Part shown: piece after piece, positions 18,172 through 28,161 of the stretch | How the letters are laid out: each line of letters opens with the position of its first letter | Position numbering within the stretch: the first letter of the stretch is position 1 | Assembly: GCF_026586805.1 (NCBI RefSeq) | Contig: NZ_JAPFHA010000017.1 | Coordinates: forward strand, 1 to 64,000 | Direction of reading: 5' to 3' | DNA: 64,000 bases | DNA from: Niveibacterium sp. 24ML | GTDB taxonomy: Bacteria; Pseudomonadota; Gammaproteobacteria; Burkholderiales; Rhodocyclaceae | Notes under the pieces: model-generated | Database searches by the model: none | The model's input: only the letters and a program-made list of their open reading frames with translations | What the model was told of the DNA's origin: nothing | Translations under genes and position numbers: made by a program

Positions 18172-19056
18172 ATGGAACCCACACAGAAGAGCCCGCTGCA
18201 AAGTGAATTCGACAGCCTCGCGCCCGCGCTCAAGGCAGACCGGCGCGGCTTCATCGCCGGCATGGTCGCAACCGGCTTTGCCCTCGCGGTGCAGCCGGTG
18301 GCCGCGCAGACGGTGATCAAGACCCCGGCCGACGGCCTGGTGGCAGGCCCGGTCGATATCCCGGCGGGCGACATCACGATGCGCGCCTACCGCGCGATGC
18401 CGGCGGGCAAGGGCCCCTTCCCGGTGGTGATGGTGGTTGAAGAGATCTTCGGCATCCACGAATGGATTCAGGACATCTGCCGCCGCCTCGCCCGCGCCGG
18501 CTACCTTGCGGTGGCGCCCGACCTCTTCGCACGCCAGGGCGACCCGACCCAGTACGACTCGATCCCCAAGATTTTCGAGAACGTGATCTCCAAGGTGCCC
18601 GATGCGCAGGTGATGCGCGATCTGGACGCCACGGCCGCCTGGGCTGCCACGCAGGGTGGCGACGCCGCGCGCCTGGGCGTGACCGGCTTCTGCTGGGGTG
18701 GGCGCATCACCTGGCTGTATGCCACCCACAACCCCAAGCTCAAGGCGGGCGTTGCCTGGTACGGGCGGGTGGTCGGCCAGGCGTCGGCGCTCACGCCCAA
18801 GGCGCCGAGCGAAGTGCTTGCCGATCTCAAGGCGCCGGTACTTGGCCTCTACGGCGGCAAGGACAAGGGCATCCCGGTCGAGCAGGTCGAAAAGATGCAG
18901 GCCGCGCTAAAAGCGGCAGGCAGCAAATCGGAGATCCGCATCTACCCCGAGGCGGACCACGGTTTTCTTGCCGATTACCGCCCGAGCTTCAATGCCGACG
19001 CTGCGGCCGACGCCTGGCCGCGCGCGCTGGAGTGGCTCAAGCGGCACGGGGTTTAA
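18172..19056 (+). CDS. Dienelactone hydrolase family protein with Tat-type signal
   Basis: This 294-residue alpha/beta-hydrolase has the dienelactone hydrolase triad Cys174 (GFCWGGR), Asp231 (YGGKDKG) and His263 (ADHGF). The N-terminus carries a twin-arginine motif RRGFI at residues 24-28 ahead of a hydrophobic stretch ending VAAQ, so it should be exported folded to the periplasm. Members hydrolyse dienelactones or other small esters; the real substrate is unknown. I chose the ATG at 18172, with GGAGG about 7 nt upstream. Confidence 0.88.
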   Translation: MEPTQKSPLQSEFDSLAPALKADRRGFIAGMVATGFALAVQPVAAQTVIKTPADGLVAGPVDIPAGDITMRAYRAMPAGKGPFPVVMVVEEIFGIHEWIQDICRRLARAGYLAVAPDLFARQGDPTQYDSIPKIFENVISKVPDAQVMRDLDATAAWAATQGGDAARLGVTGFCWGGRITWLYATHNPKLKAGVAWYGRVVGQASALTPKAPSEVLADLKAPVLGLYGGKDKGIPVEQVEKMQAALKAAGSKSEIRIYPEADHGFLADYRPSFNADAAADAWPRALEWLKRHGV

Positions 19057-19136
19057 GCCGGCGGCTTGGCCGGGGACAAATGCTGCGGGCGGGCGGCGGC
19101 GTATGCTTGGCCGCTTCGCCCGCCAACTGCCGTGCC

Positions 19137-19775
19137 ATGCAACTACCCACCAACCCCGCCACGATCAGCCTGCTCGGATACTGGATCGGCATCGCCGCGG
19201 TGGCCGCCTGCGCTGCCGCAGCCGTGCTTGAAGTGGGGCGCAAGCAGTTCGATGCTTTCGGCGTAGTAGTGGTGGCCTTCGCCGCGGCACTGGGCGGCGG
19301 CACCACGCGCGATCTGCTGCTCAACCGCACCGTTTTCTGGATCGCCGACCCCACCTACCTGATCGCGGCAGCGCTGGCAGGCCTGGGCGCCTTCATGCTG
19401 GCGCGCCGCATGCCACTGCCGGCCAGGCTGTTCCTGATCCCGGACGCCATCGGGCTGGCGCTGTTCACGATCATCGGCACCAAGCTGGCGATGAACATGG
19501 GCACACACTGGACAGTGGCCGCGCTGATGGGCGTGATTACCGGCGTGATGGGCGGCATCCTGCGCGACGTGCTGGCGAACGAAGAACCGGTGATTTTCAG
19601 CGGCGAACTCTATGCCACGGCCGCCGGGGCTGGCGCACTGGCACTGATCGGCCTGCTGCACATTGAAACCGACCCGCGCTGGGCCGCATTCTGGGCCGGC
19701 AGCCTGATCTTCGGCCTGCGGCTGGCGGCGATTCGCTGGCACCTGAGTCTGCCAAAATTCGAAGCGCGCCGTTAA
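19137..19775 (+). CDS. Trimeric intracellular cation (TRIC) channel family protein
   Basis: This 212-residue inner-membrane protein has about seven hydrophobic spans and the two-fold repeat of the TRIC/UPF0126 family. Both glycine-rich repeat motifs are visible: ALGGGTTRDLLLNR in the first half and GVMGGILRDVLANEEP in the second. Bacterial homologues form homotrimeric channels for potassium or other monovalent cations. The ATG at 19137 starts just before the first helix. It follows the hydrolase by 80 bp and precedes the pseudouridine synthase by 48 bp, so the three may be cotranscribed. Confidence 0.88.
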   Translation: MQLPTNPATISLLGYWIGIAAVAACAAAAVLEVGRKQFDAFGVVVVAFAAALGGGTTRDLLLNRTVFWIADPTYLIAAALAGLGAFMLARRMPLPARLFLIPDAIGLALFTIIGTKLAMNMGTHWTVAALMGVITGVMGGILRDVLANEEPVIFSGELYATAAGAGALALIGLLHIETDPRWAAFWAGSLIFGLRLAAIRWHLSLPKFEARR

Positions 19776-19823
19776 GGGCAAGTCGGCGTATAGTCCGCGC
19801 CTTCGCGAAAAAGGAATCCACCG

Positions 19824-20534
19824 ATGCAACTAGACCGCATCCTCCAGTCTCAGGGTTTTGGCAGCCGCAAGGAATGCCGCGGCTTGGTTCGCCACGGCTT
19901 CGTGCGCATTGGCGGCGAAGAGATGGACGACCCCTTCGTCGAACTCGATCCGCAGGGGCTGGAATTCGAAGTGGACGGCGAGTTGTGGCAATACCGCGAA
20001 GTGGCCTACCTGATGCTGCACAAGCCGGGTGGCTACGAGGTTTCACACAAGCCCAAGCACCACCCCAGCGTGTTTTCGCTGCTGCCCACCCCGCTGCGGG
20101 AACGCGGCGTGCAAGCCGTGGGCCGGCTCGATGAAGACACCACCGGCATGCTGATCCTGACCGAAGACGGGCAGTTGATCCACCAGCTCAGCTCGCCCAA
20201 GCGGGCGATTCCCAAGGTCTACCAGGTCACGCTCAAGCACCCGGCCACGCCTGAACTCGTGTCGGCCCTGCTGGCCGGCGTGGAATTGCACGACGAACCG
20301 GCGCCCGTGGTCGCCGCCGGTTGCGAAATCATTGAGGAATGCCTGCTGCGGCTCACCATTACCGGCGGCAAGTACCACCAGGTCAAGCGCATGATCGGCG
20401 CCGCCGGCAACCGGGTTGAAGCGCTGCACCGCAATGCGATCGGGCGGCTCGAATTGCCCACCGATCTTGCGCCCGGCAAATGGCGCTGGCTCAGCGACAC
20501 CGACCTCGCCGCCCTGCGCTGCGACGAAGCGTAG
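19824..20534 (+). CDS. rsuA: 16S rRNA pseudouridine synthase, RsuA family
   Basis: This 236-residue enzyme converts a uridine in rRNA to pseudouridine. An N-terminal S4 RNA-binding domain (LDRILQSQGFGSRKECRGLVRHG) precedes the catalytic domain, whose active aspartate is in GRLDEDTTGMLILTEDG. The motif LHKPGGYEVSHK and the length fit RsuA, which modifies position 516 in E. coli; RluE or RluB would be the close alternatives. A GGAAT sequence precedes the ATG. It ends at a hairpin shared with the convergent META-domain gene. Confidence 0.88.
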   Translation: MQLDRILQSQGFGSRKECRGLVRHGFVRIGGEEMDDPFVELDPQGLEFEVDGELWQYREVAYLMLHKPGGYEVSHKPKHHPSVFSLLPTPLRERGVQAVGRLDEDTTGMLILTEDGQLIHQLSSPKRAIPKVYQVTLKHPATPELVSALLAGVELHDEPAPVVAAGCEIIEECLLRLTITGGKYHQVKRMIGAAGNRVEALHRNAIGRLELPTDLAPGKWRWLSDTDLAALRCDEA

Positions 20535-20541
20535 GCAGATT

Positions 20542-20566
20542 GCGGCCGGGCGCCCTGCCCGGCCGC
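20542..20566. terminator. Hairpin between convergent rsuA and META-domain gene
   Basis: A 10-bp perfect stem, GCGGCCGGGC at 20542-20551 with GCCCGGCCGC at 20557-20566 and a 5-nt loop, fills the 36-bp gap between the two stops. The following T-tract is weak, so termination may be partial. Confidence 0.65.
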
Positions 20567-20570
20567 TTGA

Positions 20571-21002
20571 TCACTGCGCCGGCTGCATCTGGTAGCCCAG
20601 CAAGGTGCGATCGCCGCTCAGAAGCAGCAGCATGTCACCCTCGATCCGATAGCGGTCGGTCTGCGCCAGCAGCGTCAGGTAGCGCTGCTCCAGTTCCATG
20701 CCCTCAACGCAGGCCATGCGGGTGCCGGCCAGCGGCCCGAACTTCAGCTTGGCGCCCGACACCGTTGCACTGCCGGTGTAGCGGTTGCAGCCACTGAAGC
20801 CCGATACCTTGCCCGCCGCGCTGTCCAGCCGCAGGCTGGGCGGTCGGCCACTCGATACCGCCTGCCCTTCGATCTGCTTCAACACCCAGTCGCGGCCTTC
20901 AAGCGGCACAGCACCGGCTCCACCAGCCTGAGCGCAAGCGCCCAACGCACCCAACGCACCCAACGCTGCAAGAAGACCCAAGACGCGAAACAAACGGCTC
21001 AT
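20571..21002 (-). CDS. META-domain lipoprotein (HslJ-like)
   Basis: This 143-residue predicted lipoprotein has the lipobox GALGAC. Its single META domain is recognisable from WVLKQIEG, FSGCNRYTGSA and the C-terminal LLLLSGDRTLLGY segment, with a cysteine pair (GCNRYTG and MACVEG) as in HslJ. META proteins are envelope or heat-shock-associated proteins of poorly known function. I chose the ATG at 21002: the GGAGG upstream is about 8 nt away, whereas it is only 2 nt from the ATG at 21008. The signal peptide contains a 9-bp tandem repeat. It follows the metzincin gene by about 30 bp on the same strand. Confidence 0.8.
   Translation of the reverse strand: MSRLFRVLGLLAALGALGALGACAQAGGAGAVPLEGRDWVLKQIEGQAVSSGRPPSLRLDSAAGKVSGFSGCNRYTGSATVSGAKLKFGPLAGTRMACVEGMELEQRYLTLLAQTDRYRIEGDMLLLLSGDRTLLGYQMQPAQ
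20941..20967. repeat. Three 9-bp tandem repeats in the META signal peptide
   Basis: The unit CCCAACGCA occurs three times in a row (last copy ends in T). On the coding strand it encodes a repeated Leu-Gly-Ala unit in the hydrophobic core of the signal peptide. Copy-number change would alter signal length in frame. Confidence 0.85.
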
Positions 21003-21032
21003 GCACATGCCCTCCGGGTTTTGTGGCTTTGA

Positions 21033-23498
21033 TCAGCGTGTCACCGATGTCACGCGCGCGTTGAAACCCGCCGACAGGCTGAATTCCCACTGCCCGCCGG
21101 CCGGGATGCCGTCCAGCGGCAATTCGGCTTGCCCACCAGTGAGGCGCAGCGCGAGCACCGTGGGCTGGCTGCCCAGGTGCCGCACCCGCAGCACCGGGTA
21201 GCGCGCCGCATCCCAGGCAAGCTTGAGGCGACCACCCGCCTCGCTCCAACTGACCTTGCCGGCATCGGCACTGGCGGTATCGCCCAGCGCCAGCGCTGCC
21301 GCACGCGGCGGTGCGTCCAAGGTCACCGGGAAGTTCTGCGTGCCGCGCAGCACCTCGATACGCGAAATCTCGCCCGGATTGGGCAGCGCAACATGGAAGT
21401 GCGCGAGGCCCGCTTCGCCGTCGGCCACCTTGACCGGGGTGAAGGGCACCTCGACCACCGCACCACTCACCGTCGTCACCCGCAGCGTGTGGTCGCCGCC
21501 CCCCGCGTAAGGCAGCGTCGCCATACGGGCGCCGGGCGGCGCAAGGCTGACCTTGCCGTCCTTGATGGCGCCGAACAGATCGATCATTTCCACCGGCTGT
21601 GCGAAGGGCTTGATCTGCGGATACGCAAAGCTTTGCAGGAAGGTCTGAACGCGGCCGTAGTTGTAGTCCGAGAACCACTCGCCGTCGCAATAACCCATCA
21701 CGTCGTTCGCGCTGCTGGGGAAGTAGACAGCCTCCGGGCCAGCACTGCCGTTGCGGTCGCTGTCGAACTCATGCACCGGATACGGGCCAAGGCCACCGCT
21801 GCTGTAGGGGAAGTCGGTTTCGGCATCGGGCGGGTTGCCACAGGGCGCATGCCCGAGACTCATGTTGTGGCCGACTTCGTGGGTCATGGTGTCGAGCCAG
21901 GCGTTGGCCGCGAAGCGCGGCGCCCCCAGAGCCACCGAATCAAGCCCCACCGCCGAAATCCACGCGCTGTTGCCACCATTGGTGGGGCCGTTCTGGTAGG
22001 CCAGCCCCGAGGTGCCACCGTTGAAGCCCGGCGAGGGCACCAACCCGTAGTAATGGCGGCCGTTACCCTCGAGCTTTCTCAATTGATCAAGTTCCGACAG
22101 CGCTGCACTCCAGCTTCCGCTGACCGAACCGCTCACCGCGGTGGTGTTAAGGCGGAAGGGTGTGCGAACCGTGATATTGATGTCGGCCGCATCCAAAGGA
22201 TAGGCGCGCGCAAACATCCGCCTGACCGTTTCGATATCCGGCGTGGCGCCGGTCGAATTGTTGGTAATCAGCGGCACCAGCACGAGCGTCAGATTAGTCG
22301 GCTGTCCCACGCCAGGCGTTTCGGTAATCGTTGCGCCGCTGTTGGCCGGCGAGCTGTTGGCCACGGTGACCGTCACCCGCAGTCCACTCTTCACGCAAGA
22401 TGCCGGAATCTGCGCGCTGAAGGTGCCCGCCAGATCATCCGTGGCCGGCATGTTGAGCGGCAGTACCGATGGGCCGCTCAGCGTCAGGCTGGGGCTGGCC
22501 GCGCAGTTGCTGATCGTGGCGCTGACGCGCGGGCTCGCAATGCGCTGGCTGGCGCTGACGTAGGCGCGCAGCAGGGCCGCCTTGTCCGGCACCAGGAGTT
22601 GCCCGTTCGCGCCACTGGGCTGCGAGTAGGCCTGCGCCACATCCACCCGCACGATCGACACACCCGGCACGCTGCCGGCGGTGAGTGTAAAACTGCCGGC
22701 ATTCACTGACTGGCCGCCGGGTGCCGACAAGAGCACCGCACCGCTGTTGGCCGGCACGGAGAAATCCAGCGTCGATGCCGTCTTGGCGATGATGGTGGCC
22801 GCGAGCCCACCGACCGAGACCGAGCTGACGGTATCCAGGCCCGCGCCCGTCACCCGCACGACACTACCCTCCGGCCCGCTGGTCGGGCTCATGCCCGTTG
22901 TGCTCACCAAGATAAACATCAATACAAAGGTTTGCGATACGGCGCGCGTGCTGCCGTTCGACAGAACCAGCTCCAGCGCGCCGCTGCTCGCCCCGCCAGG
23001 CACCGTGACCACCAGTTGCGTGCCGCTACGCGAATTGGGCGTCACCAGCACCCCACCCACCCGCACTTGCGTGACGTTCGCCAGGTTGGTGCCACTGAGC
23101 GTGAGCTGATCGCCCGGCCGCGCGCTGGCGGGCGAAACCGCGCTCACCTGCGGCAAGCCCAGTATCGTCAGCAGGGTCGGCGAACTGACGACGGCGGTGC
23201 CCGCCACTACGTCCACCGTGCCGCTCTCGGCGCCCGCCGGCACGATGAAGCTCAGGCGCGTACTGTCAATCGGCGCGAAGGCGATGCTTGCGCCGTTCAG
23301 ACGCACATCGGTCACGCTGCCGAAGGATGTGCCAAGCACGGTGACGGTATCGCCCGGGAAGGCGAAGGACGGCGACAGGCCGCTCACCGTCACCGGATTC
23401 GTCGCGGGAGGGGGCGAGGTTCCCCCTCCGCCACCACCGCACGCGGCAAGCAAAGAAAGCGACAGCAAGACGAGCAGCGAGCGGAGGAAACGATTCAT
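21033..23498 (-). CDS. TIG-repeat lipoprotein with metzincin-type protease motif
   Basis: This 821-residue predicted surface lipoprotein starts with a signal peptide and lipobox (SLLAACGGGGGG). Three IPT/TIG immunoglobulin-like repeats follow (about 35-115, 116-195 and 200-280). A catalytic region carries the long zinc motif HEVGHNMSLGH (His540, Glu541, His544, His550) and a Met-turn NDVMGYC, which defines a metzincin. The motif is close to that of M66 (StcE-like) enzymes that cut mucin-type glycoproteins; this substrate is an inference. A C-terminal beta-rich domain follows. The ATG at 23498 is preceded by AGGA; the ATG at 23507 is possible. Confidence 0.78.
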   Translation of the reverse strand: MNRFLRSLLVLLSLSLLAACGGGGGGTSPPPATNPVTVSGLSPSFAFPGDTVTVLGTSFGSVTDVRLNGASIAFAPIDSTRLSFIVPAGAESGTVDVVAGTAVVSSPTLLTILGLPQVSAVSPASARPGDQLTLSGTNLANVTQVRVGGVLVTPNSRSGTQLVVTVPGGASSGALELVLSNGSTRAVSQTFVLMFILVSTTGMSPTSGPEGSVVRVTGAGLDTVSSVSVGGLAATIIAKTASTLDFSVPANSGAVLLSAPGGQSVNAGSFTLTAGSVPGVSIVRVDVAQAYSQPSGANGQLLVPDKAALLRAYVSASQRIASPRVSATISNCAASPSLTLSGPSVLPLNMPATDDLAGTFSAQIPASCVKSGLRVTVTVANSSPANSGATITETPGVGQPTNLTLVLVPLITNNSTGATPDIETVRRMFARAYPLDAADINITVRTPFRLNTTAVSGSVSGSWSAALSELDQLRKLEGNGRHYYGLVPSPGFNGGTSGLAYQNGPTNGGNSAWISAVGLDSVALGAPRFAANAWLDTMTHEVGHNMSLGHAPCGNPPDAETDFPYSSGGLGPYPVHEFDSDRNGSAGPEAVYFPSSANDVMGYCDGEWFSDYNYGRVQTFLQSFAYPQIKPFAQPVEMIDLFGAIKDGKVSLAPPGARMATLPYAGGGDHTLRVTTVSGAVVEVPFTPVKVADGEAGLAHFHVALPNPGEISRIEVLRGTQNFPVTLDAPPRAAALALGDTASADAGKVSWSEAGGRLKLAWDAARYPVLRVRHLGSQPTVLALRLTGGQAELPLDGIPAGGQWEFSLSAGFNARVTSVTR

Positions 23499-23651
23499 TC
23501 GACACATCCTGTGGCCGATACATGCGGCCAAAATTGAGCCCGGATTATGACAAAGGCTTCGTCCCGAAACCGTCGCCATGCCAGCAGCGAGCGGCCAAGG
23601 GCCGCATCAATTGCAAGGACTTATTGCGTGACAGCCGGTCCGATCCTGCGT

Positions 23652-24122
23652 TCAATGCGCGTTGCCACGCATCGCATGCTCGCGAATCAGCCGCACCGTA
23701 TCTATATCGGCCGCACGGTAGGCAGACTTGATGTAGCCAGCGTATTCGGCGTCCGCAGCGCCTGCGCTTTCGTCGAAAGTCGTGGCGTAGGCAAAGCGCA
23801 GCACCAGCGCGCCCTCGATCGGGATTTCGATGCTGATCGTCAATTGCGCCGCCGCGCGCGCGCCATCGGCTTCCGACTCGAAGCGCAGGGCCTGCTGGTC
23901 CAGCAGGTGAACCGTGTCGCGCATGCGGAAGCTGCCGAAGTCCAGCGCCCGTTCCACCCGGGTGTTGCTGCGCGTGATGATTTCGCAGCCCACCAGCGAG
24001 GGCTGGAATACGCACGGATCTTCCACCCGCCACATGAGCCCGGCCCAGACCTGCGCGCGCGAAAGCGGCGCAACGAGGGCTTCACGGGGATCGTTGACGA
24101 CGACGACATGTTCAAACTGCAT
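23652..24122 (-). CDS. SRPBCC-superfamily protein (DUF1857/AtaL-like)
   Basis: This 156-residue soluble protein has the START/SRPBCC-type pattern: an N-terminal strand (MQFEHVVVVNDP), the helical segment LSRAQVWAGLMWRVEDP, and beta strands ending in a long C-terminal helix (YIKSAYRAADIDTVRLIREHA). It matches the DUF1857 group, small ligand-binding or cyclase-like proteins with no settled role. I chose the ATG at 24122; a longer frame reaches 24200 but adds residues unlike the family. It is divergent from the ahcY operon. Confidence 0.75.
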   Translation of the reverse strand: MQFEHVVVVNDPREALVAPLSRAQVWAGLMWRVEDPCVFQPSLVGCEIITRSNTRVERALDFGSFRMRDTVHLLDQQALRFESEADGARAAAQLTISIEIPIEGALVLRFAYATTFDESAGAADAEYAGYIKSAYRAADIDTVRLIREHAMRGNAH

Positions 24123-24219
24123 GAAGATTCTCGATGGATTCCGGATGCCGAAGTCTCGCACACGCGCGCCACCCAAGCCGCCCGCGCGCGGGGTTTTCAT
24201 TTGAATTCAGCAAGATAGC

Positions 24220-24247
24220 TTGGCAATCGGTGTGCGTCGTCTATAAT
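24220..24247 (+). promoter_or_regulatory. Sigma-70 promoter of the ahcY operon
   Basis: TTGGCA at 24220-24225 and a perfect TATAAT at 24242-24247 are separated by 16 bp. The predicted start near 24254 falls exactly at the first nucleotides of the SAH riboswitch, which supports the assignment. Confidence 0.8.
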
Positions 24248-24254
24248 CCAGAGT

Positions 24255-24352
24255 CTCCGAGGAGCGCTGCGAGAAGCGGGCATGGCCCGAATCCCAGGCT
24301 CGGACCCTGCCAAGGCGGATTCGCTGCCGCGGGCAAGAACTGCGCTCACCCT
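24255..24352 (+). ncRNA. SAH riboswitch
   Basis: The sequence upstream of ahcY matches the SAH riboswitch. P1 arms CCGAG (24257-24261) and CTCGG (24299-24303) pair; the block CCGAGGAGCGCTGC and the block CCCAGGCTCGG are both present in order. The pseudoknot arm GAGCGC (24262-24267) pairs with GCGCTC (24342-24347) before CACC. A hairpin CGGGC-ATG-GCCCG sits inside P1, and a GC-rich variable hairpin lies between 24304 and 24337. Known members bind S-adenosylhomocysteine and turn expression on when SAH builds up, to drive its hydrolysis. Here control would extend to lipoprotein, tlyA and metF. Confidence 0.9.
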
Positions 24353-24447
24353 GTCCAACCCTCGCCGGGCTTGGGTAGCGTGAGCGAACCGGAACTTGCC
24401 GGTCACATCCCTGCTTCCCTCCCGGCCACACCGTTCAAGGAGTTCGT

Positions 24448-25856
<1,409 letters not shown>

Positions 25857-25857
<1 letters not shown>

Positions 25858-26432
25858 TGCGCGCCCGCGTCGCCACCGGCGTCGCGCTCCTGCTGCTGGC
25901 TGCCTGTGGCGGCCCGCAGTGGGTGCGCTTGACGCCAGAGGAACAGCAGAAGCTCGCGACGCCCGGCATCCGGATCAACGCGATCGCAGAGCAAGCCACG
26001 CCCGTCGTGGCCGAGCTGCTCGCCCGCACGGAGGCCGAGGTGCTGGCCGCCGGGCGGCCCTTGAGCGATGCCGAACGCGAGCTCGCCCGCTCGCTGGGTG
26101 TTGCGGCACCGGAGAAGGTCCGCATCGAAGTGCGGCAGCGCTTCCCGATGCCGGAAGATCCACGGCTGCTTGAGATCGCGCGCGAGCTGGGCCTGATCTT
26201 TGGTACCGACGAGGAAGCCGGACGCACGCAGGGCTACGCGATTCTGGTCAAACCCGGTTTCACGGAATCGCGCCGCGTGATCTCGCACGAGTTAGTGCAC
26301 GTCGCGCAGTACGAGCGCCTGGGTGGCGTTGCGCCTTACGCAAGGCAGTACCTGATCGAGATGCTGGCGCTGGGCTATGGCCGCTCGCCACTCGAACAGG
26401 AAGCCTACGCGCGGCAGATCACGGCACCCTGA
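25857..26432 (+). CDS. Predicted lipoprotein with HEXXH motif
   Basis: This 191-residue protein begins immediately within the ahcY stop (TGATG overlap). It has a signal peptide with the lipobox LLLAAC. The C-terminal half contains ISHELVHVAQYERLGG, a HEXXH zinc-protease-like motif, with a downstream glutamate in EQEAYARQ. It is annotated in relatives only as a hypothetical or DUF-type protein as far as I recall, and I do not assign a family. Coupling to ahcY puts it under SAH riboswitch control, which is unexpected for an envelope protein. Confidence 0.7.
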
Positions 26433-26435
26433 GCG

Positions 26436-27299
26436 ATGTCGATGAATTCCTTCCACGCGCGCAACAGCAAGCCGCGCGCCGCCCCCAGCAAACGCAGCGT
26501 CACTGCGCATGCCGGTACCCGCGCCGACCAGTTGCTGGTCGAACAGGGGCTCGCGGCGTCGCGCACGGCCGCGCAACGGCTGATCGCGGCGGGCCGCGTG
26601 AGCTGGCGTTCGCCGCAGGGTGAGCAGTGCGTGAGCAAACCGGCGGATTACTTGCCGGATAGCGCCGAGCTGATCGTTGCCGCGGATGCGGAGGATCGCT
26701 TCGTTTCGCGCGGCGGCCACAAGCTCGCTGGCGCGCTCGCCCAGAGCGGCGTCGCGGTTGCCGGACGTCGCTGCCTCGACCTGGGCCAAAGCACCGGCGG
26801 CTTCAGCGACTGCCTGTTGCAGGCGGGCGCGGCGCAGGTGGTCGGCGTGGAGGTCGGGCACGGCCAGTTGCACCCGCGCCTTGCGGGTGACGCGCGCGTC
26901 GTGACGCTGGAGCACCTCAACGCCCGGTCGCTCTCCACGGCGGATCTGGGCGAACACTTTCCGCAAGGCGGCTTCGATCTGGTCACCGGCGACCTGAGTT
27001 TCATCTCGCTGACCCTGATCCTGCCCGCCGCCACCGCACTGATGCACCCGCAGGCCGACCTGCTGATGCTGGTGAAACCGCAGTTCGAAGTGGGCCCACA
27101 AGGCCTTGCAAAAGGCGGCATCGTGCGTGACGTGGCGCTTTACCCGGAAGTCGAGGCCAGGATCCGCGCGGCCTGTGCCGACTGCGGCCTCAAAGTACAA
27201 GGCTGGTACGACTCGCCGATCACCGGCGGCGACGGTAACCGCGAATTTTTCGTCCATGCGCGCCGCGCAGTGGACACCCCCGAATCAGCAGGTCAGTGA
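26436..27299 (+). CDS. tlyA: TlyA-family rRNA 2'-O-methyltransferase
   Basis: This 287-residue protein combines an S4 RNA-binding domain (RADQLLVEQGLAASRTAAQRL, about 28-85) with a FtsJ-like SAM-binding domain. The family signature reads DLGQSTGGFSDCLLQAG, and KPQFE with VRDVALY is the catalytic-side region. TlyA enzymes methylate ribose 2'-OH in 16S and 23S rRNA, and haemolysin-like activity has also been reported. Each reaction makes one SAH, which links it logically to ahcY two genes upstream. The stop overlaps the metF start. Confidence 0.88.
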   Translation: MSMNSFHARNSKPRAAPSKRSVTAHAGTRADQLLVEQGLAASRTAAQRLIAAGRVSWRSPQGEQCVSKPADYLPDSAELIVAADAEDRFVSRGGHKLAGALAQSGVAVAGRRCLDLGQSTGGFSDCLLQAGAAQVVGVEVGHGQLHPRLAGDARVVTLEHLNARSLSTADLGEHFPQGGFDLVTGDLSFISLTLILPAATALMHPQADLLMLVKPQFEVGPQGLAKGGIVRDVALYPEVEARIRAACADCGLKVQGWYDSPITGGDGNREFFVHARRAVDTPESAGQ

Positions 27300-28135
27300 T
27301 GACAGACAAACCCACATTCAGCATTGAATTCTTCCCGCCCGCGACGCCCGAAGGCGTCGAAAAGCTACGCCTTGCGCGCGCCCAGCTGGCGCAGCTCAAC
27401 CCGGCATTTTTCTCGGTCACCTACGGCGCCGGTGGCTCGACGCGCGACCGCACGCTCGAAATCGTGCGCGAGATCCAGGCCGAGGGCCTGCACGCGGCGC
27501 CGCACCTGTCGTGCATCGGCGCAACGAAAGAGAGCATCCGCGACCATCTGGCGGAGTTCCGCGAGATGGGCGTCACCCGGATCGTCGCGCTGCGCGGCGA
27601 TCTGCCTTCCGGCATGGCCGACCCGGGCGAGTTCCGCTACGCCAACGAGCTAGTCGCCTTCATCCGCGCCGAAACGGGTGATGCCTTCCACATCGAGGTG
27701 GCCGGCTACCCCGAATTCCACCCGCAGGCGCGCAGCGCCACCGCCGACCTCGACGCCTTCGCAACCAAGGTGCGCGCCGGGGCCAATTCCGCGATCACGC
27801 AGTACTTCTACAACGCCGACGCCTACTTCCAGTTCGTGGATGAAGCCTGGGCCCGCGGCGTGGAGATCCCGATCGTGCCGGGCATCATGCCGATCGCCTC
27901 GTTCAGCAAGCTCGCGCGCTTCTCGGACGCCTGCGGGGCGGAGATCCCGCAGTGGATGCGCCGCCGTTTCGAGGCGCTCGGCGACGACACGGCGAGCGTG
28001 AAGGCCCTGGGCCTGGATATCGTGACCGAGCTGTGCGAGCGCCTGCTTGAAGGGGGCGCGCCAGGGCTCCACTTCTACACGCTCAACCAGGCCGGGCTGA
28101 CAAGCACGATCTGGCAGCGCCTCGGGCTCGCCTGA
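27299..28135 (+). CDS. metF: 5,10-methylenetetrahydrofolate reductase
   Basis: This 278-residue FAD enzyme reduces methylene-THF to 5-methyl-THF, the methyl donor for homocysteine remethylation to methionine. The start MTDKPTFSIEFFPPATPEG shows the FEFFPP-type active-site glutamate, and the barrel segments VTYGAGGSTRDRT, SCIGATKESI, ALRGDLP and GIMPI are all present. I chose the ATG at 27299 in the TGATG overlap with tlyA; a GTG at 27296 adds one residue. With ahcY this closes the methyl cycle: ahcY makes homocysteine, metF supplies the methyl group. Confidence 0.95.
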   Translation: MTDKPTFSIEFFPPATPEGVEKLRLARAQLAQLNPAFFSVTYGAGGSTRDRTLEIVREIQAEGLHAAPHLSCIGATKESIRDHLAEFREMGVTRIVALRGDLPSGMADPGEFRYANELVAFIRAETGDAFHIEVAGYPEFHPQARSATADLDAFATKVRAGANSAITQYFYNADAYFQFVDEAWARGVEIPIVPGIMPIASFSKLARFSDACGAEIPQWMRRRFEALGDDTASVKALGLDIVTELCERLLEGGAPGLHFYTLNQAGLTSTIWQRLGLA

Positions 28136-28161
28136 GCCCGCCCGGGCGCCTATGCGGGCTC
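28134..28161. terminator. Hairpin spanning the two convergent stop codons
   Basis: GAGCCCGC at 28134-28141 pairs with GCGGGCTC at 28154-28161. The left arm starts in the metF stop codon and the right arm enters the stop codon of the minus-strand DUF924 gene. No strong T-run follows, so I call it a probable 3'-end hairpin rather than a full intrinsic terminator. Confidence 0.5.
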
